NCBI GenBank assembly: GCA_964509885.1
Contig: CAZDZL010000022.1
Location: forward strand, 1-58,337
Origin: Palsa-1447 sp964509885
GTDB lineage: Bacteria; Verrucomicrobiota; Verrucomicrobiia; Opitutales; Opitutaceae
Reading direction: 5' to 3'
DNA: 58,337 nucleotides
Shown here: piece by piece, positions 39,898 through 48,657 of the stretch
Numbering within the stretch: the stretch's first letter is position 1
Layout: each line of letters begins with the position of its first letter
Made by a program: the position numbers and the translations under genes
Notes under the pieces: generated by a model
What the model was told of the DNA's origin: nothing
Databases searched by the model: none
The model's input: only the letters and a program-made list of their open reading frames with translations

Positions 39898-41112
39898 TTG
39901 AACTCCGACGGACCCGAAGTCACGTACCTCTTCACGACCTTCCCGAAGACGACCGAGATGTTTCTCCAGCGGGAGATCGCGGCGCTCAGGGCGAGGGGCG
40001 TGCGCCTGCGGATCCACTCGATGTGGGGCGGGGGGGGCGCGTTCCGGGGGATCGAGGTCGAGGCCTTCAGCAAGTGGAGGCTCATTGAGCTGCTGTGGCT
40101 GATCCCCCTGGAGACATGGCGAAGGCCGGATCTCATGAAGCAGCTGCTGCGGGGCCTCGCCCGCCGGCGGCCCCCTTCCTGGATGAATTTCTGGGAGAAC
40201 ATGCTCGGCGCCGGATTCGCCTGCGTCTACGCGCGGCCGTTCCGCAGGAATCCCCCGGGGCTCATCCACGCGGCCTGGAGCGGCGCGCCCGCGACCGCGG
40301 CCTGGATGCTCTGGAGGATGAACGGGAGCCGATTCACGGCCGGGGCGCACGCGTATGACGTCTTTGAGCACGGGGGCGACTGGTGGCTGCGGGAGAAGCT
40401 GGACGGCGCCCTCTTCGTCCACACGTCGACCGAGCTCGCCCGCAACGCCCTCATCGCCCGCGGCGTCCGTGCGGACAAGGTCGCCTGCATCCGGAGCGGC
40501 CTGGACAGGCTTCCGGCGATGAAGCCGGTCCGCGCCTCGCGGGTGCCGCTCCACGTGCTCTCCCTCGCGAGGCTCGTCGAGAAGAAGGGCCTCGACCGGC
40601 AGCTCGGGATCTACGCGGCGCTGAAGGCCGCCGGCGTGCCCTTCCGCGCACGGATCGTCGGGGACGGACCCCTCCGGGCGAAGCTCGAGAAGCTGGCCGG
40701 CCACCTCGGCGTGGCGGACCTCGTCACGTTCACGGGGCAGGTGCCCTCCCACGAGGTATGGGATCACCTGGACTGGTCCGATGTCCTCCTTCACACGGGG
40801 GTGGTGGCCCCGAGCGGCGACCAGGACGGGCTCCCGAACGTGATCGCCGAGGCGATGGCGTCGGGTGTGCCGGTCGTGACCTCGCCCACGGCCGGGACGA
40901 CCGAGGCCGTGAAGGACGGCGCCACGGGGATCGTGCTCCCCGTGGACAAGCCCGAGCTCTGGGTGGCGGTCCTCAGGCGCCTGTCCTCGGACGATGCCTT
41001 CTGCGAGGCGCTCAGGGGCCCCGCGCGGGCCTGGGTGGAGGCCAACTTCGACGTGCGCGCGAACACGGATCGGCTCCTCGCGCGCCTGCGGCAGGCCGCC
41101 GCGTCCCCATGA
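39898..41112 (+). CDS. GT4-family glycosyltransferase
   Basis: A 404-residue GT-B protein. The start is TTG 39898 with AGGA upstream, because the conserved opening VTYLFTTFPKTTEMFLQREIAALRARG follows immediately. This SxTFxxxE...EI opening is typical of colanic-acid/exopolysaccharide GT4 enzymes (WcaL/AmsK-like). The donor domain shows VLSLARLVEKKGLD, RIVGDGPLRAKLE and QDGLPNVIAEAMASGVPVVTS. The stop overlaps the next glycosyltransferase start as ATGA. It probably adds a sugar to a surface polysaccharide repeat unit. Confidence 0.87.
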   Translation: MNSDGPEVTYLFTTFPKTTEMFLQREIAALRARGVRLRIHSMWGGGGAFRGIEVEAFSKWRLIELLWLIPLETWRRPDLMKQLLRGLARRRPPSWMNFWENMLGAGFACVYARPFRRNPPGLIHAAWSGAPATAAWMLWRMNGSRFTAGAHAYDVFEHGGDWWLREKLDGALFVHTSTELARNALIARGVRADKVACIRSGLDRLPAMKPVRASRVPLHVLSLARLVEKKGLDRQLGIYAALKAAGVPFRARIVGDGPLRAKLEKLAGHLGVADLVTFTGQVPSHEVWDHLDWSDVLLHTGVVAPSGDQDGLPNVIAEAMASGVPVVTSPTAGTTEAVKDGATGIVLPVDKPELWVAVLRRLSSDDAFCEALRGPARAWVEANFDVRANTDRLLARLRQAAASP

Positions 41113-42128
41113 TCTTCCTCGACACAACCAACGCTTCGTCGTGGGGCCACGCCTCGGGCCTTGCCCGCGTAAGCCGCAGGCTGGGGGAGGAGCTGGGGAA
41201 GGCCGCGACCGCGGCGCGCTGGCCGGAGATCGGGACGATTCCCAAGCCCTCCGACTGGATCCTGACGCCGGAGCTCTTCTCGGAGGCCGAGCGGCCGGGG
41301 CTCACGGCGCTCCTGGAGCGGCGCCCCTGCAGGATGGCCGCCGTCTACCACGACGCGATCCCGCTCAAGCTGCCGGCGATCACCTGGCCGAGGAGCGTCG
41401 AGCGCCACCCGGCATACATGAAGCTGCTCTCGCGGTTCGACCGGGTGTGGGCCGTGTCGCGGGCGAGCCGCGACGAGCTCCTCGGCTTCTGGAGGTGGCA
41501 GGGGGTGGCTGACCCGCCCCCCGTCGACGTGCTGGCTCTCGGGGCCGACGGGCCGGGCGTTCCCAGGGCCGCGGTCGCCCCCGCGCCCGGGGCGAATCCG
41601 CCGAGGATCGTGGCCGTCGGGATACTTGAGCCGCGCAAGAACCAGATGCTGCTGCTCGATGCGTGCGAGGCGCTTTGGGCAGAGGGCGCCCGGATGGAGC
41701 TCCACCTGGTCGGCCGGGTTAACCCCCATTTCGGGAAGCCGATCGCCGAGCGTGTGGCGGCGATGCAGGCGCGCCGGCCGGGGCTCTGGCACCACGGCCG
41801 CATGGGCGACGCGGCCCTCGCGAGGCTCGTGCAGTCCGCGAGGGCGACCGCGTTCGCCTCGCTGGCCGAGGGCTGCGGGCTGCCGCTCCTCGAGTCGCTC
41901 TGGATGGGCGTCCCCTGCGTCTGCAGCGACATCGCCCCTCTCCTTGAGAACGCCGCCGGCGGAGGATGCTCCGTCGTGGCCGGCAGCGGCCTCGGCGGTT
42001 GGATCGAGGCCCTGCGGCGCATCCTGGAGGACGACGCCTTCCGCGCCCGCCTGGCGGCCGAGGCGTCGAGCCGGCCGCTTTCCACGTGGGCCGAGGCCGC
42101 ACGGGCCGTGCGAGAGGCGCTCGTCTGA
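41109..42128 (+). CDS. GT4-family glycosyltransferase, paralogue of the 43447-44619 gene
   Basis: A 339-residue GT-B enzyme starting MIFLDTTNASSWGHASGLARV. The middle has AAVYHDAIPLKLP and VDRVWAVSRASRDELL-like segments (RFDRVWAVSRAS), and the donor side RIVAVGILEPRKNQMLLLDACEALW and SLAEGCGLPLLESLWMGVPCVC. The RKNQ...LLDACEALWA block recurs almost exactly in the GT4 encoded on the other side of the PLP enzyme gene, so the two are duplicates. It is translationally coupled to the preceding GT4. Confidence 0.87.
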   Translation: MIFLDTTNASSWGHASGLARVSRRLGEELGKAATAARWPEIGTIPKPSDWILTPELFSEAERPGLTALLERRPCRMAAVYHDAIPLKLPAITWPRSVERHPAYMKLLSRFDRVWAVSRASRDELLGFWRWQGVADPPPVDVLALGADGPGVPRAAVAPAPGANPPRIVAVGILEPRKNQMLLLDACEALWAEGARMELHLVGRVNPHFGKPIAERVAAMQARRPGLWHHGRMGDAALARLVQSARATAFASLAEGCGLPLLESLWMGVPCVCSDIAPLLENAAGGGCSVVAGSGLGGWIEALRRILEDDAFRARLAAEASSRPLSTWAEAARAVREALV

Positions 42129-42134
42129 GTCCGC

Positions 42135-42149
42135 GGGGCGTGTCCCCGG
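42135..42149. terminator. Short hairpin between convergent genes
   Basis: CGGGG and CCCCG flank a five-base loop in the 33-bp gap between the GT4 stop (42128) and the PLP enzyme stop (42162), followed by GGCGGGAAAAT. A weak terminator candidate on either strand. Confidence 0.3.
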
Positions 42150-42161
42150 CGGGAAAATCCC

Positions 42162-43358
42162 CTAAAGCTTCTTCGCGGCGTAGGCCATCGCCGACGCTAT
42201 CTTCTCCAGCTGCTCGTCGGTGTGCATCGCCGAGACGGCGGTGCGGATCAGGTCCTTGCCGGTCGGCACGGCGGGCGACGTGGCCATGACGGTGAAGATG
42301 CCCTTCTCGAGGAGGGCCTTCCAGAACGGGTAGACGCGCTCCTTGGAGCCCAGGACGATCGGCACCGCGGGGGTCTCGCTCTCCCAGGTGTCAAACCCGA
42401 GGCCCTTGAGCATGGCGCGGTACTTCTTGGTGTTGGACCAGAGCTTCTCCAGGTGCTGCGGCTCCGTCTGCATGATCTCGAGCGAGGCCTGCGCGCAGGC
42501 CGCCTGGCTCGGGCTGATCGCGGCGCTGAAGATGGTCTGCTTGGAGTGGGTCCTCAGGAACTCGATCACGTCCCTGGACGCGGCGACGAAGCCGCCGGTG
42601 CTCGCGAGCGACTTGGAGAGGCTGCCGCAGATGACGTCGACGCAGTCGTTCAGGCCGAAGTGGTCCACCGTCCCGCGGCCCTGCCGGCCGAGGACGCCGA
42701 ACCCGTGGGCGTCGTCGAGGACCGTGAAGCACCCGTGCTCCTCGGCGATCTCGCTGAGCTCGGGAAGGCGCGCGATGTGCCCCTCCATGGAGTAGACGCC
42801 CTCGATGACGAGCATCTTGGGCGCGGTCGGGCTTGCCGTGGCGATCACCTCGCGCAGGTCCTCGGGATTGTTGTGGGAGAAGCGCTCAACCGTGGCGTTT
42901 GAGAGGCGGATGCCGTCCCAGAGGCAGGAGTGGACGTTCTTGTCGGCGAGGATCACGTCGCCCTTCTGGGCGAACGCGGCGACGCTGGACAGGCAGGAGA
43001 GGTAGCCGGCGGCGTGGATGTGGCACGCCTCCTTGCCCAGGAAGGCGGCGATGCGCTGCTCGAGCTCGATGTGGTAGGTGCGGGACCCGTTCGAGGGCCG
43101 TGCTCCGGTCGTGCTGGTGCCCCATTTGAGGAGGGCCGCGCGCCCGGCCTCGACCACCTTCGGGTGGAAGGAGAGCCCGAGGTAGTCATTGCTCGAGAGC
43201 ATGATCATCTCCTTGCCCTCCAGGTGAATGGTCGTGCCCTTCTGGGCGTCCATCGCATGGTAGAAGGGGGCATACCTCAGCCGCATCTTCGTCGAGTAAT
43301 CCTCGCTGCAGCGCCCCAGGATGGGCTTCTTGTTCTTCAGGAATAAGGTGATCGCCAT
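42162..43358 (-). CDS. Alpha-oxoamine synthase (serine palmitoyltransferase / KBL / AONS family), SPT-like
   Basis: A 398-residue fold-type I PLP enzyme that would condense an amino acid with an acyl thioester. The PLP lysine is Lys249 in GSLSKSLASTGGF, with Asp215 and His218 in LDDAHGFGVLG and ring-stacking His143 in DKNVHSCLWDG. The SKSLAS-GGF active-site motif and FSAAISPSQAA resemble Bacteroides serine palmitoyltransferase more than KBL or BioF (GTLGKA). No biotin or threonine catabolic genes are near; glycosyltransferases and, 3 kb away, an acyl-chain cluster are. Sphingoid-base synthesis is therefore favoured but not proven. A 14-bp palindrome lies upstream. Confidence 0.8.
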   Translation of the reverse strand: MAITLFLKNKKPILGRCSEDYSTKMRLRYAPFYHAMDAQKGTTIHLEGKEMIMLSSNDYLGLSFHPKVVEAGRAALLKWGTSTTGARPSNGSRTYHIELEQRIAAFLGKEACHIHAAGYLSCLSSVAAFAQKGDVILADKNVHSCLWDGIRLSNATVERFSHNNPEDLREVIATASPTAPKMLVIEGVYSMEGHIARLPELSEIAEEHGCFTVLDDAHGFGVLGRQGRGTVDHFGLNDCVDVICGSLSKSLASTGGFVAASRDVIEFLRTHSKQTIFSAAISPSQAACAQASLEIMQTEPQHLEKLWSNTKKYRAMLKGLGFDTWESETPAVPIVLGSKERVYPFWKALLEKGIFTVMATSPAVPTGKDLIRTAVSAMHTDEQLEKIASAMAYAAKKL

Positions 43359-43385
43359 GCGGGCACGACGCTAAGACCGAAGCCG

Positions 43386-43399
43386 GCGTTTGCAAACGC
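43386..43399. promoter_or_regulatory. 14-bp perfect palindrome upstream of the SPT-like gene, candidate operator
   Basis: GCGTTTGCAAACGC is self-complementary and lies 27 bases before the ATG at 43358. Its TTTGCAAACG part recurs in the LOG-fusion/FKBP divergent region near 18852. It could bind a dimeric repressor overlapping the promoter. Confidence 0.4.
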
Positions 43400-43446
43400 A
43401 AATGGGACGGCCCCAGGCCTCCGGGAATCAACGCATTCCGATTCTT

Positions 43447-44619
43447 TTATGAGTCGCGGCGAAGCGACCCCATCCAGGATCCGAGCTCGGCGGCGTACTG
43501 CGCCCACCCCTTGAACGTGCGGGCGCGCGCCGCGGCCGCGAGGCGCGCCAGCTCGGCCGGGGAGGACAGAAGGGCGCCGATGGCGGAGGCGATCTCGGCC
43601 GCGCTGGCGCCGCCCACGTCCACGCAGCCGCCGGCGCGCGCGATCTCACCCAGGGCGCCCCGCACCCGGCACAGGCACGGCCTTCCGCGGGCGAGGCTCT
43701 CGGCGACGGGAAGCCCGAATCCCTCGGCCACGGAGGGGTAGACCGTGAAGGCGCAGTCCCGGTAGGCCGCGTCGAGCGCGTCGTCGGACGCGGGGCCGTC
43801 GTAGCGGACGGGACGGCCCGCGGCCTTCAGGCGCTCGAGGCGCTGGAGCGCGGGGGCGCCCGTCTCCCGGTTCGCCAGGCCTATGAGGCGCAGCTCGAAG
43901 CGCGCGTTGCGCGCCCAGAGCGCCTCGCAGGCGTCCAGGAGGGCCAGCTGGTTCTTCCTGCCCTCGATGCTCCCGACGCAGAGGACGAGCGGCATCCCCG
44001 TGGCGGGGGAGGGGCCGGCGTCCGCCGGGGCGTCGATGCCGAGCGGGATTGCGGCGACCTCGGGGATCCGCGCGGCGCCGAGCCAGGCCCAGTAGCCGAG
44101 GAGCGTTCCGCGGGAGGCCTCGGAGACGGCGGCCACTCCGTCGAACTGGAGGAGCTCGCGCAGGTAGGCCGGGAAGCGGGCCGACGTGGAGCGAGGGGAA
44201 AACTCGGGGAACTGCAGGGCGAGGGCGTCGTGGAACAGGGCGACCCTGGGCCCGCGCGTCGCCGCGAAGAGCGCCGGGAGCGCCGCGGCGACCTCCGCCG
44301 AGAAGATCTCCGGCACGAGGACGCCCCCCGTCCCGGGCGCCTGGGCCGCGAGCGGGGGCGCCCTGTGGAAAAAGGCCCGCGCGCGGCCGCGCAGGCGCGC
44401 GTGCGGGGGCCAGCGCGAGGCGCGCCCGTGCGCGGGGTCCGGCGCGTCGAGGTTTCGCTCCTCCCACGGCTCCAGGGGGCGCCAGGCGCCCTCGTAGGGG
44501 TCGAAGCAGACCGCCTCGGCGCGCCCCGCGAGCTCGCGGTGGATCGCCCGGGCGACGCGCTGGATGCCCGTGCGCGCTCGCGTGTGGCTCGTGTGGGAGA
44601 GGTCGAGGAGGAGGGACAC
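43447..44619 (-). CDS. GT4-family glycosyltransferase, paralogue of the 41109-42128 gene
   Basis: A 390-residue GT-B enzyme from GTG 44619. The N-terminus LLLDLSHTSHTRARTGIQRVARAIHREL has the TGIQRV acceptor-loop motif of mannosyltransferases. The donor domain has LVLCVGSIEGRKNQLALLDACEALW and PSVAEGFGLPVAESLARGRPCLC. It shares a long block with the GT4 at 41109-42128, so the two flank the PLP enzyme as diverged duplicates. It starts five bases after the upstream membrane protein gene ends and is in one operon with it. Confidence 0.86.
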   Translation of the reverse strand: MSLLLDLSHTSHTRARTGIQRVARAIHRELAGRAEAVCFDPYEGAWRPLEPWEERNLDAPDPAHGRASRWPPHARLRGRARAFFHRAPPLAAQAPGTGGVLVPEIFSAEVAAALPALFAATRGPRVALFHDALALQFPEFSPRSTSARFPAYLRELLQFDGVAAVSEASRGTLLGYWAWLGAARIPEVAAIPLGIDAPADAGPSPATGMPLVLCVGSIEGRKNQLALLDACEALWARNARFELRLIGLANRETGAPALQRLERLKAAGRPVRYDGPASDDALDAAYRDCAFTVYPSVAEGFGLPVAESLARGRPCLCRVRGALGEIARAGGCVDVGGASAAEIASAIGALLSSPAELARLAAAARARTFKGWAQYAAELGSWMGSLRRDS

Positions 44620-44624
44620 GGGCG

Positions 44625-46142
44625 TCAGGGTCTCGGCGCGTCGGGGTCGCGCCGCAGTATCCTCACATAAGATACCCCGCCCACCTCGGTCCAGCGCCCG
44701 GGCATGGCGCTCTGCGGGAGGCGGGACTCGTTGTACTCGAAGGGGAAAAGGACGGCATACAGGGGTCGACCGGACTTCCGGAGGGCCGATTCAACCTGAG
44801 CGAGGTTGCCGCGGTCAACGAAGTCCCAGCGCAGGAACGTGAAGTCCGTGTAGTAGAACAGGGCGCCGGTCGCCTGCATCGACAGGCAGACGGCGTCCCT
44901 GGGGACGTTCTTCTGCATCCATTCGGCGAGGTCGGGGTAGACGAGCTCCGTCCTTCCGACCGAGAGCGCGTGGAGCGAGCGGGTCACCCGCAGCGAGCCG
45001 GCGAGGACGAGGACGACGGCGGCCGCGAACAGCCACTGCCGGGCGGCCCGCCCCGCGACGCGCCCCAGGAGGGCGCGAAGGACGAGCAGCCCGGCGACGG
45101 CCATGGCCGGGGCCGCGGGAAGCAGGAACCGCAGGTACCACCACACCTCCTGGGTGCAGTAGTAGGGCGCGTAGAACGCCGCGTAGGCGAGGATCCAGGC
45201 CGCGAGCAGCCACCGGGTGCGCAGGCTCTCCGACGGGAGCCACGGCAGCCCGAGGCCGAGGACGATGAGCGGCGTGAAGAGCGCCGGCAGCCAGCGGGCG
45301 TAAAGCCGCAGGGACCCCGGCACGTAGGCCGCGGCAAAGTTGACCCACACGTCGCCGTAGCCCGTCTCGGCAAATCGGCCGTACGCCGCCAGGTTGTGGG
45401 CGAAGAAGAAGGCCGCGCCGGGAAGGCCCCCGCAGGCGACGAGGCTCCAGCGCCGGGGCGACGCGCCGAGGGCGACCGCCACGGGCAGGAACGCGAGGAC
45501 ATTTGCCGGCCGCAGGAGGATGTCCAGAGCCAGGGCTGCCCCGGCCGCCAGGGCCCACGCGGGTCGCACGCGGCTGCGCAGCGCCGCCACCACGGCCAGC
45601 GTCGTCCAGACGAGCGAGGGCACGTCGGTCATGGCCTGGACCGACATGTAGAGATAGATGGGGCTCAGTCCCACCATCGCGGCCGCGAGGGCCGCCCAGC
45701 GGCGCTCGAGCGAGAGGCTGCGCCCGAGCGCGTAGGTGGCCAGGAGCCCGGCGAGCGCGTGGAGGATGATCGTCGCGTCGCCCGCATGGCGCCATCCGGC
45801 GATGGGCTCCAGGGCGAGGATGAGCAGCGACAGGCCGGGCGGGTAGGTCGGGACGAGCCCGTCGCCGCCGGGGGCCGGACGGAAGCCCAGGGGAACGTAG
45901 AGGTACGGGGCGGCGCTGGCCTGGGGGAGCCCGGCGATCGCCCTCGGCTGGACGTGAAGGCTCCCCGACGCGAGGAGCCGTGCGTGGTTCATGTAGCCCG
46001 AGGAGTCCGAGCCGCCGGCCACGGCCCCGGCATGGGAGGCCAGCACCCAGGCGTAGAGCGCCATCGCGGCCGCCGCCAGCAGGGCGGCCGCAAGCCCGTG
46101 GGCGGGGCGGGCGGGCGTCGTCTGGGCGTCGGGAAAATCCAT
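44625..46142 (-). CDS. GT-C-type polytopic membrane glycosyltransferase (PMT/ArnT-like)
   Basis: A 505-residue membrane protein with about ten to eleven predicted helices. The first periplasmic loop carries GGSDSSGYMNHARLLASGS, the Asp-containing loop of GT39/GT83-type transferases, then VPTYPPGLSLLILA, a further family feature. The soluble C-terminus (from about 410) has WMQKNVPRDAVCLSMQATGALFYY, as in many bacterial ArnT relatives. It should take a sugar from a polyprenyl-phosphate donor outside the membrane. It is divergent from the next membrane protein gene across only about 40 bp. Confidence 0.75.
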   Translation of the reverse strand: MDFPDAQTTPARPAHGLAAALLAAAAMALYAWVLASHAGAVAGGSDSSGYMNHARLLASGSLHVQPRAIAGLPQASAAPYLYVPLGFRPAPGGDGLVPTYPPGLSLLILALEPIAGWRHAGDATIILHALAGLLATYALGRSLSLERRWAALAAAMVGLSPIYLYMSVQAMTDVPSLVWTTLAVVAALRSRVRPAWALAAGAALALDILLRPANVLAFLPVAVALGASPRRWSLVACGGLPGAAFFFAHNLAAYGRFAETGYGDVWVNFAAAYVPGSLRLYARWLPALFTPLIVLGLGLPWLPSESLRTRWLLAAWILAYAAFYAPYYCTQEVWWYLRFLLPAAPAMAVAGLLVLRALLGRVAGRAARQWLFAAAVVLVLAGSLRVTRSLHALSVGRTELVYPDLAEWMQKNVPRDAVCLSMQATGALFYYTDFTFLRWDFVDRGNLAQVESALRKSGRPLYAVLFPFEYNESRLPQSAMPGRWTEVGGVSYVRILRRDPDAPRP

Positions 46143-46184
46143 ACTTGCTTTGGGGGGTCGGGGAGAGTGGTTTGTCCTCTTTTA

Positions 46185-47807
46185 GTGGCTGGTATCAAAT
46201 CATTTCTCCACGGACGGGCCAACGCTTTGCGGTGGCTTGCGTGCGGATTGGTGGTCGGCCTTTTCACGTGGAGCGTGGCCCTGTTCTACCTCCCCGGGGC
46301 CGGGTTCAGCTACATGATCGAGTTCGGCGAGCTCGAGCACCAGCGCTACCTCCCCGAGTTGAAGGCGGCCACCCACTACGAGATGCCGAATTCGCCCGGC
46401 TACGACTCCCAGTGGTACGCCCAGATCGCGATGCATCCCCGGCTCACGGATCCGGTGCTCCGGAAGGCCGTGGACAGCCTGCCGTACAGGGCGCGTCGCA
46501 TCCTTTTTGAGTGGACGGCGTGGGTCCTGGGCGGGGGCAACCCGGCGCGGGTCATGAACGTCTACGCCCTCCAGAACGTCGCCTGCTGGTACCTGCTGGC
46601 GCTCCTGCTGCTGCGGTGGCTGCCCCCGGTGAGCTGGGGCAACGTCTTCCGCTGGGGCGCCGTCCTGTTCTCGTTCGGGCTCATCTTCAGCGTGCGCGGC
46701 GCCCTCCTGGACGGCCCCAGCCTGCTCCTCGTGTCCGTCGGCATGGTGCTCATCGAGGGAGGGCGGCTCTGGGCGGGCGCCCTCGTCATGGGGGTCTCCG
46801 GCCTCGGCAAGGATACGAACATCCTCTGCGGGGCGGCGCTGCCGCCGGCCGACCCCAGGAACGCCCGGACCTGGGCGCCGTGGATCGGGCGGGGGATCCT
46901 GCTCGTCCTTCCGCTTCTCCTCTGGATCGCCTACATCCGCCTCCGCCTGGGGCACGCCGACGACATCGGGGCGCGCAACTTCGCGCGCCCGTTCGCGGGG
47001 CTCATGAACAAGCTCGAGGACACGACCTCCAGCCTGATGGCGGAGCATTACCCCTACGACTCGGTCGCCAAGTTCAACCTCTTGGTCGTCGTCGGCCTGC
47101 TGGCGCAGTTCTTCTTCTTCGCCTTCAGGATCCGGTGGAGGGACCCCTGGTGGCGCGTGGGGGCGAGCTACGCCATCCTCATGATGTTCCTCGGCGACGC
47201 GGTGTGGGAGAACTACCCCTCGGCCGCCGCGCGGGTGCTGGTGCCGATGACGCTCGCCTTCAACCTGAGGGTGCCCCGCAGGGGATGGTGGCCGCTCCTG
47301 CTCCTCCTAGGCAACCTGGGCGTCTTCGGCGCGGCCGACCTCCTCAAGCCCCCGGGCCGGGAATCCTTCATGGTGAAGGGGCCGATGGCGCTCAGGATGA
47401 GCGCGGCGACGCAAAAGCTCGTCGAGGTCGAGTACGGCCAGAGCAACTGGTGGATGCCCGAGAAATCCCACTGGGGGTGGCAGTACTTCCGGTGGAGCAT
47501 GGGCGACAGCACGGTGACCGTCCACAACCCCCAGGCGTTTGCCATCGCCGCGGACGTCACCTTCAGCCTGCGCGCGGTCGACCGGCGCGCGGCGATCGTG
47601 TCCGTCGGGGGAAGGGAGGCGTGGCGGGGGATGCTCGAGCCCGCGGAGGTCCGGGAGGTGACGCTGCCCGGGGTCGTCCTTGCGCCCGGCGACACGGTTT
47701 TCGGGTTCCGGAGCGACCGGCCCGCCGCGTTCCCGGGCCACGGGGACATCAGGAAGCTGACCTTCAGCGTGCGCGACCTCGAGTTTGACCTGAGGGAGCG
47801 GCGCTAG
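46185..47807 (+). CDS. Polytopic membrane protein of the glycan region, unknown function
   Basis: A 540-residue protein if GTG 46185 is the start; GTG 46167 is also possible and no good Shine-Dalgarno decides. About nine hydrophobic helices lie between residues 15 and 400. The first external loop has ATHYEMPNSPGYDSQWYAQIAMHPRL (a YDSQWYAQIA motif known from GT-C-like membrane proteins, DUF2029-like). A beta-rich soluble tail of about 130 residues ends the protein. The frame is open far upstream, but that is antisense to other genes. It probably belongs to lipid-linked sugar transfer; no specific role can be assigned. Confidence 0.65.
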   Translation: MAGIKSFLHGRANALRWLACGLVVGLFTWSVALFYLPGAGFSYMIEFGELEHQRYLPELKAATHYEMPNSPGYDSQWYAQIAMHPRLTDPVLRKAVDSLPYRARRILFEWTAWVLGGGNPARVMNVYALQNVACWYLLALLLLRWLPPVSWGNVFRWGAVLFSFGLIFSVRGALLDGPSLLLVSVGMVLIEGGRLWAGALVMGVSGLGKDTNILCGAALPPADPRNARTWAPWIGRGILLVLPLLLWIAYIRLRLGHADDIGARNFARPFAGLMNKLEDTTSSLMAEHYPYDSVAKFNLLVVVGLLAQFFFFAFRIRWRDPWWRVGASYAILMMFLGDAVWENYPSAAARVLVPMTLAFNLRVPRRGWWPLLLLLGNLGVFGAADLLKPPGRESFMVKGPMALRMSAATQKLVEVEYGQSNWWMPEKSHWGWQYFRWSMGDSTVTVHNPQAFAIAADVTFSLRAVDRRAAIVSVGGREAWRGMLEPAEVREVTLPGVVLAPGDTVFGFRSDRPAAFPGHGDIRKLTFSVRDLEFDLRERR

Positions 47808-47836
47808 GGCGGCCCCCGACCCCGCATGTCCCCGTC

Positions 47837-48604
47837 ATGAAGCTCTGGCAGGTGAGGCGCCACTGGGACGCTCTGGCCGAGAGGGACCCGTTCTGGGCGG
47901 TCCTCACCGGCTCGGACAAGCGGGGAAACCGCTGGGCCCTGGACGAGTTCTTCACGACCGGCGTCGCCGAGGCGGGCCGGGACGTGGAGCGCGCACGCGC
48001 TTGCGATCCCGGGCTCGCCATGGGCCGCGCGCTCGACTTCGGCTGCGGGGCGGGTCGCCTCACGCAGGGGCTCGCGCGGCACTTCGAGCGGGTGACGGGC
48101 GTCGACATCTCCCCCCGCATGGTCGCCCTGGCCCGCGCCCACTGCGCGGACGAGCGCGTCCGCTTCGCCGAGAACGCGAGGCCCGACCTGCGGATGTTCG
48201 CCGACGCCTCGTTCGACTTCGTCTACAGCCGGATCACGCTCCAGCACGTCGCGCCGCGCTACACCCTGCGCTACCTGGCGGAGTTCGCCCGGGTTCTGGC
48301 CCCGGGCGGCGTCATGTCAGTCCAGGTCCCCGAGCGGGTCCCTGCCGGGGACCCGCCGGACCGCCTGAGGTTCTCGGCGTGGCCCCCGACCCTCATCATG
48401 CGGGTCGCCCGGCACGTGCGCTACCACCATCCCGGCTGGTTCCCGGGCACGCCGAAGATGCAGATGTACGCGGTGCCGAGGGCGCAGGTCGCCGCCGTCC
48501 TTTCCGGTGCGGGGGCCGAGATCCTCTCCGTGGAGGGGAGCGAGCACGGCGACGTCGAGAACACGATCTACATCGCCCGCAGGATGCGCGGGCAGCCCGC
48601 GTGA
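47837..48604 (+). CDS. Class I SAM-dependent methyltransferase
   Basis: A 255-residue methyltransferase with the SAM motif ALDFGCGAGRLTQGLARHF, VTGVDISPRMVALAR, SFDFVYSRITLQHV and FARVLAPGGVMSVQVPE. The N-terminus (WQVRRHWDALAERDPFWAVLTG) matches a subgroup often found in O-antigen and exopolysaccharide clusters. The C-terminus has PGTPKMQMYAVPRAQVAAVL. It starts 29 bases after the preceding membrane protein and is followed 53 bases later by the YfhO-like gene. Substrate unknown; a surface sugar is likely. Confidence 0.85.
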   Translation: MKLWQVRRHWDALAERDPFWAVLTGSDKRGNRWALDEFFTTGVAEAGRDVERARACDPGLAMGRALDFGCGAGRLTQGLARHFERVTGVDISPRMVALARAHCADERVRFAENARPDLRMFADASFDFVYSRITLQHVAPRYTLRYLAEFARVLAPGGVMSVQVPERVPAGDPPDRLRFSAWPPTLIMRVARHVRYHHPGWFPGTPKMQMYAVPRAQVAAVLSGAGAEILSVEGSEHGDVENTIYIARRMRGQPA

Positions 48605-48657
48605 CCCCACATGCGCATTGCCCGCGCCCGCGCTGGCCGCTAGTTCGCATCTGCTGA

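Noticed and set aside
44049..46184. Very long open frame (over 700 codons) upstream of and in frame with the membrane protein at 46185
   Set aside because: It is antisense to two convincing genes (GT4 and GT-C), is Arg/Gly/Pro-rich low complexity, and results from high GC content. Only the part after about 46185 has membrane-protein character.
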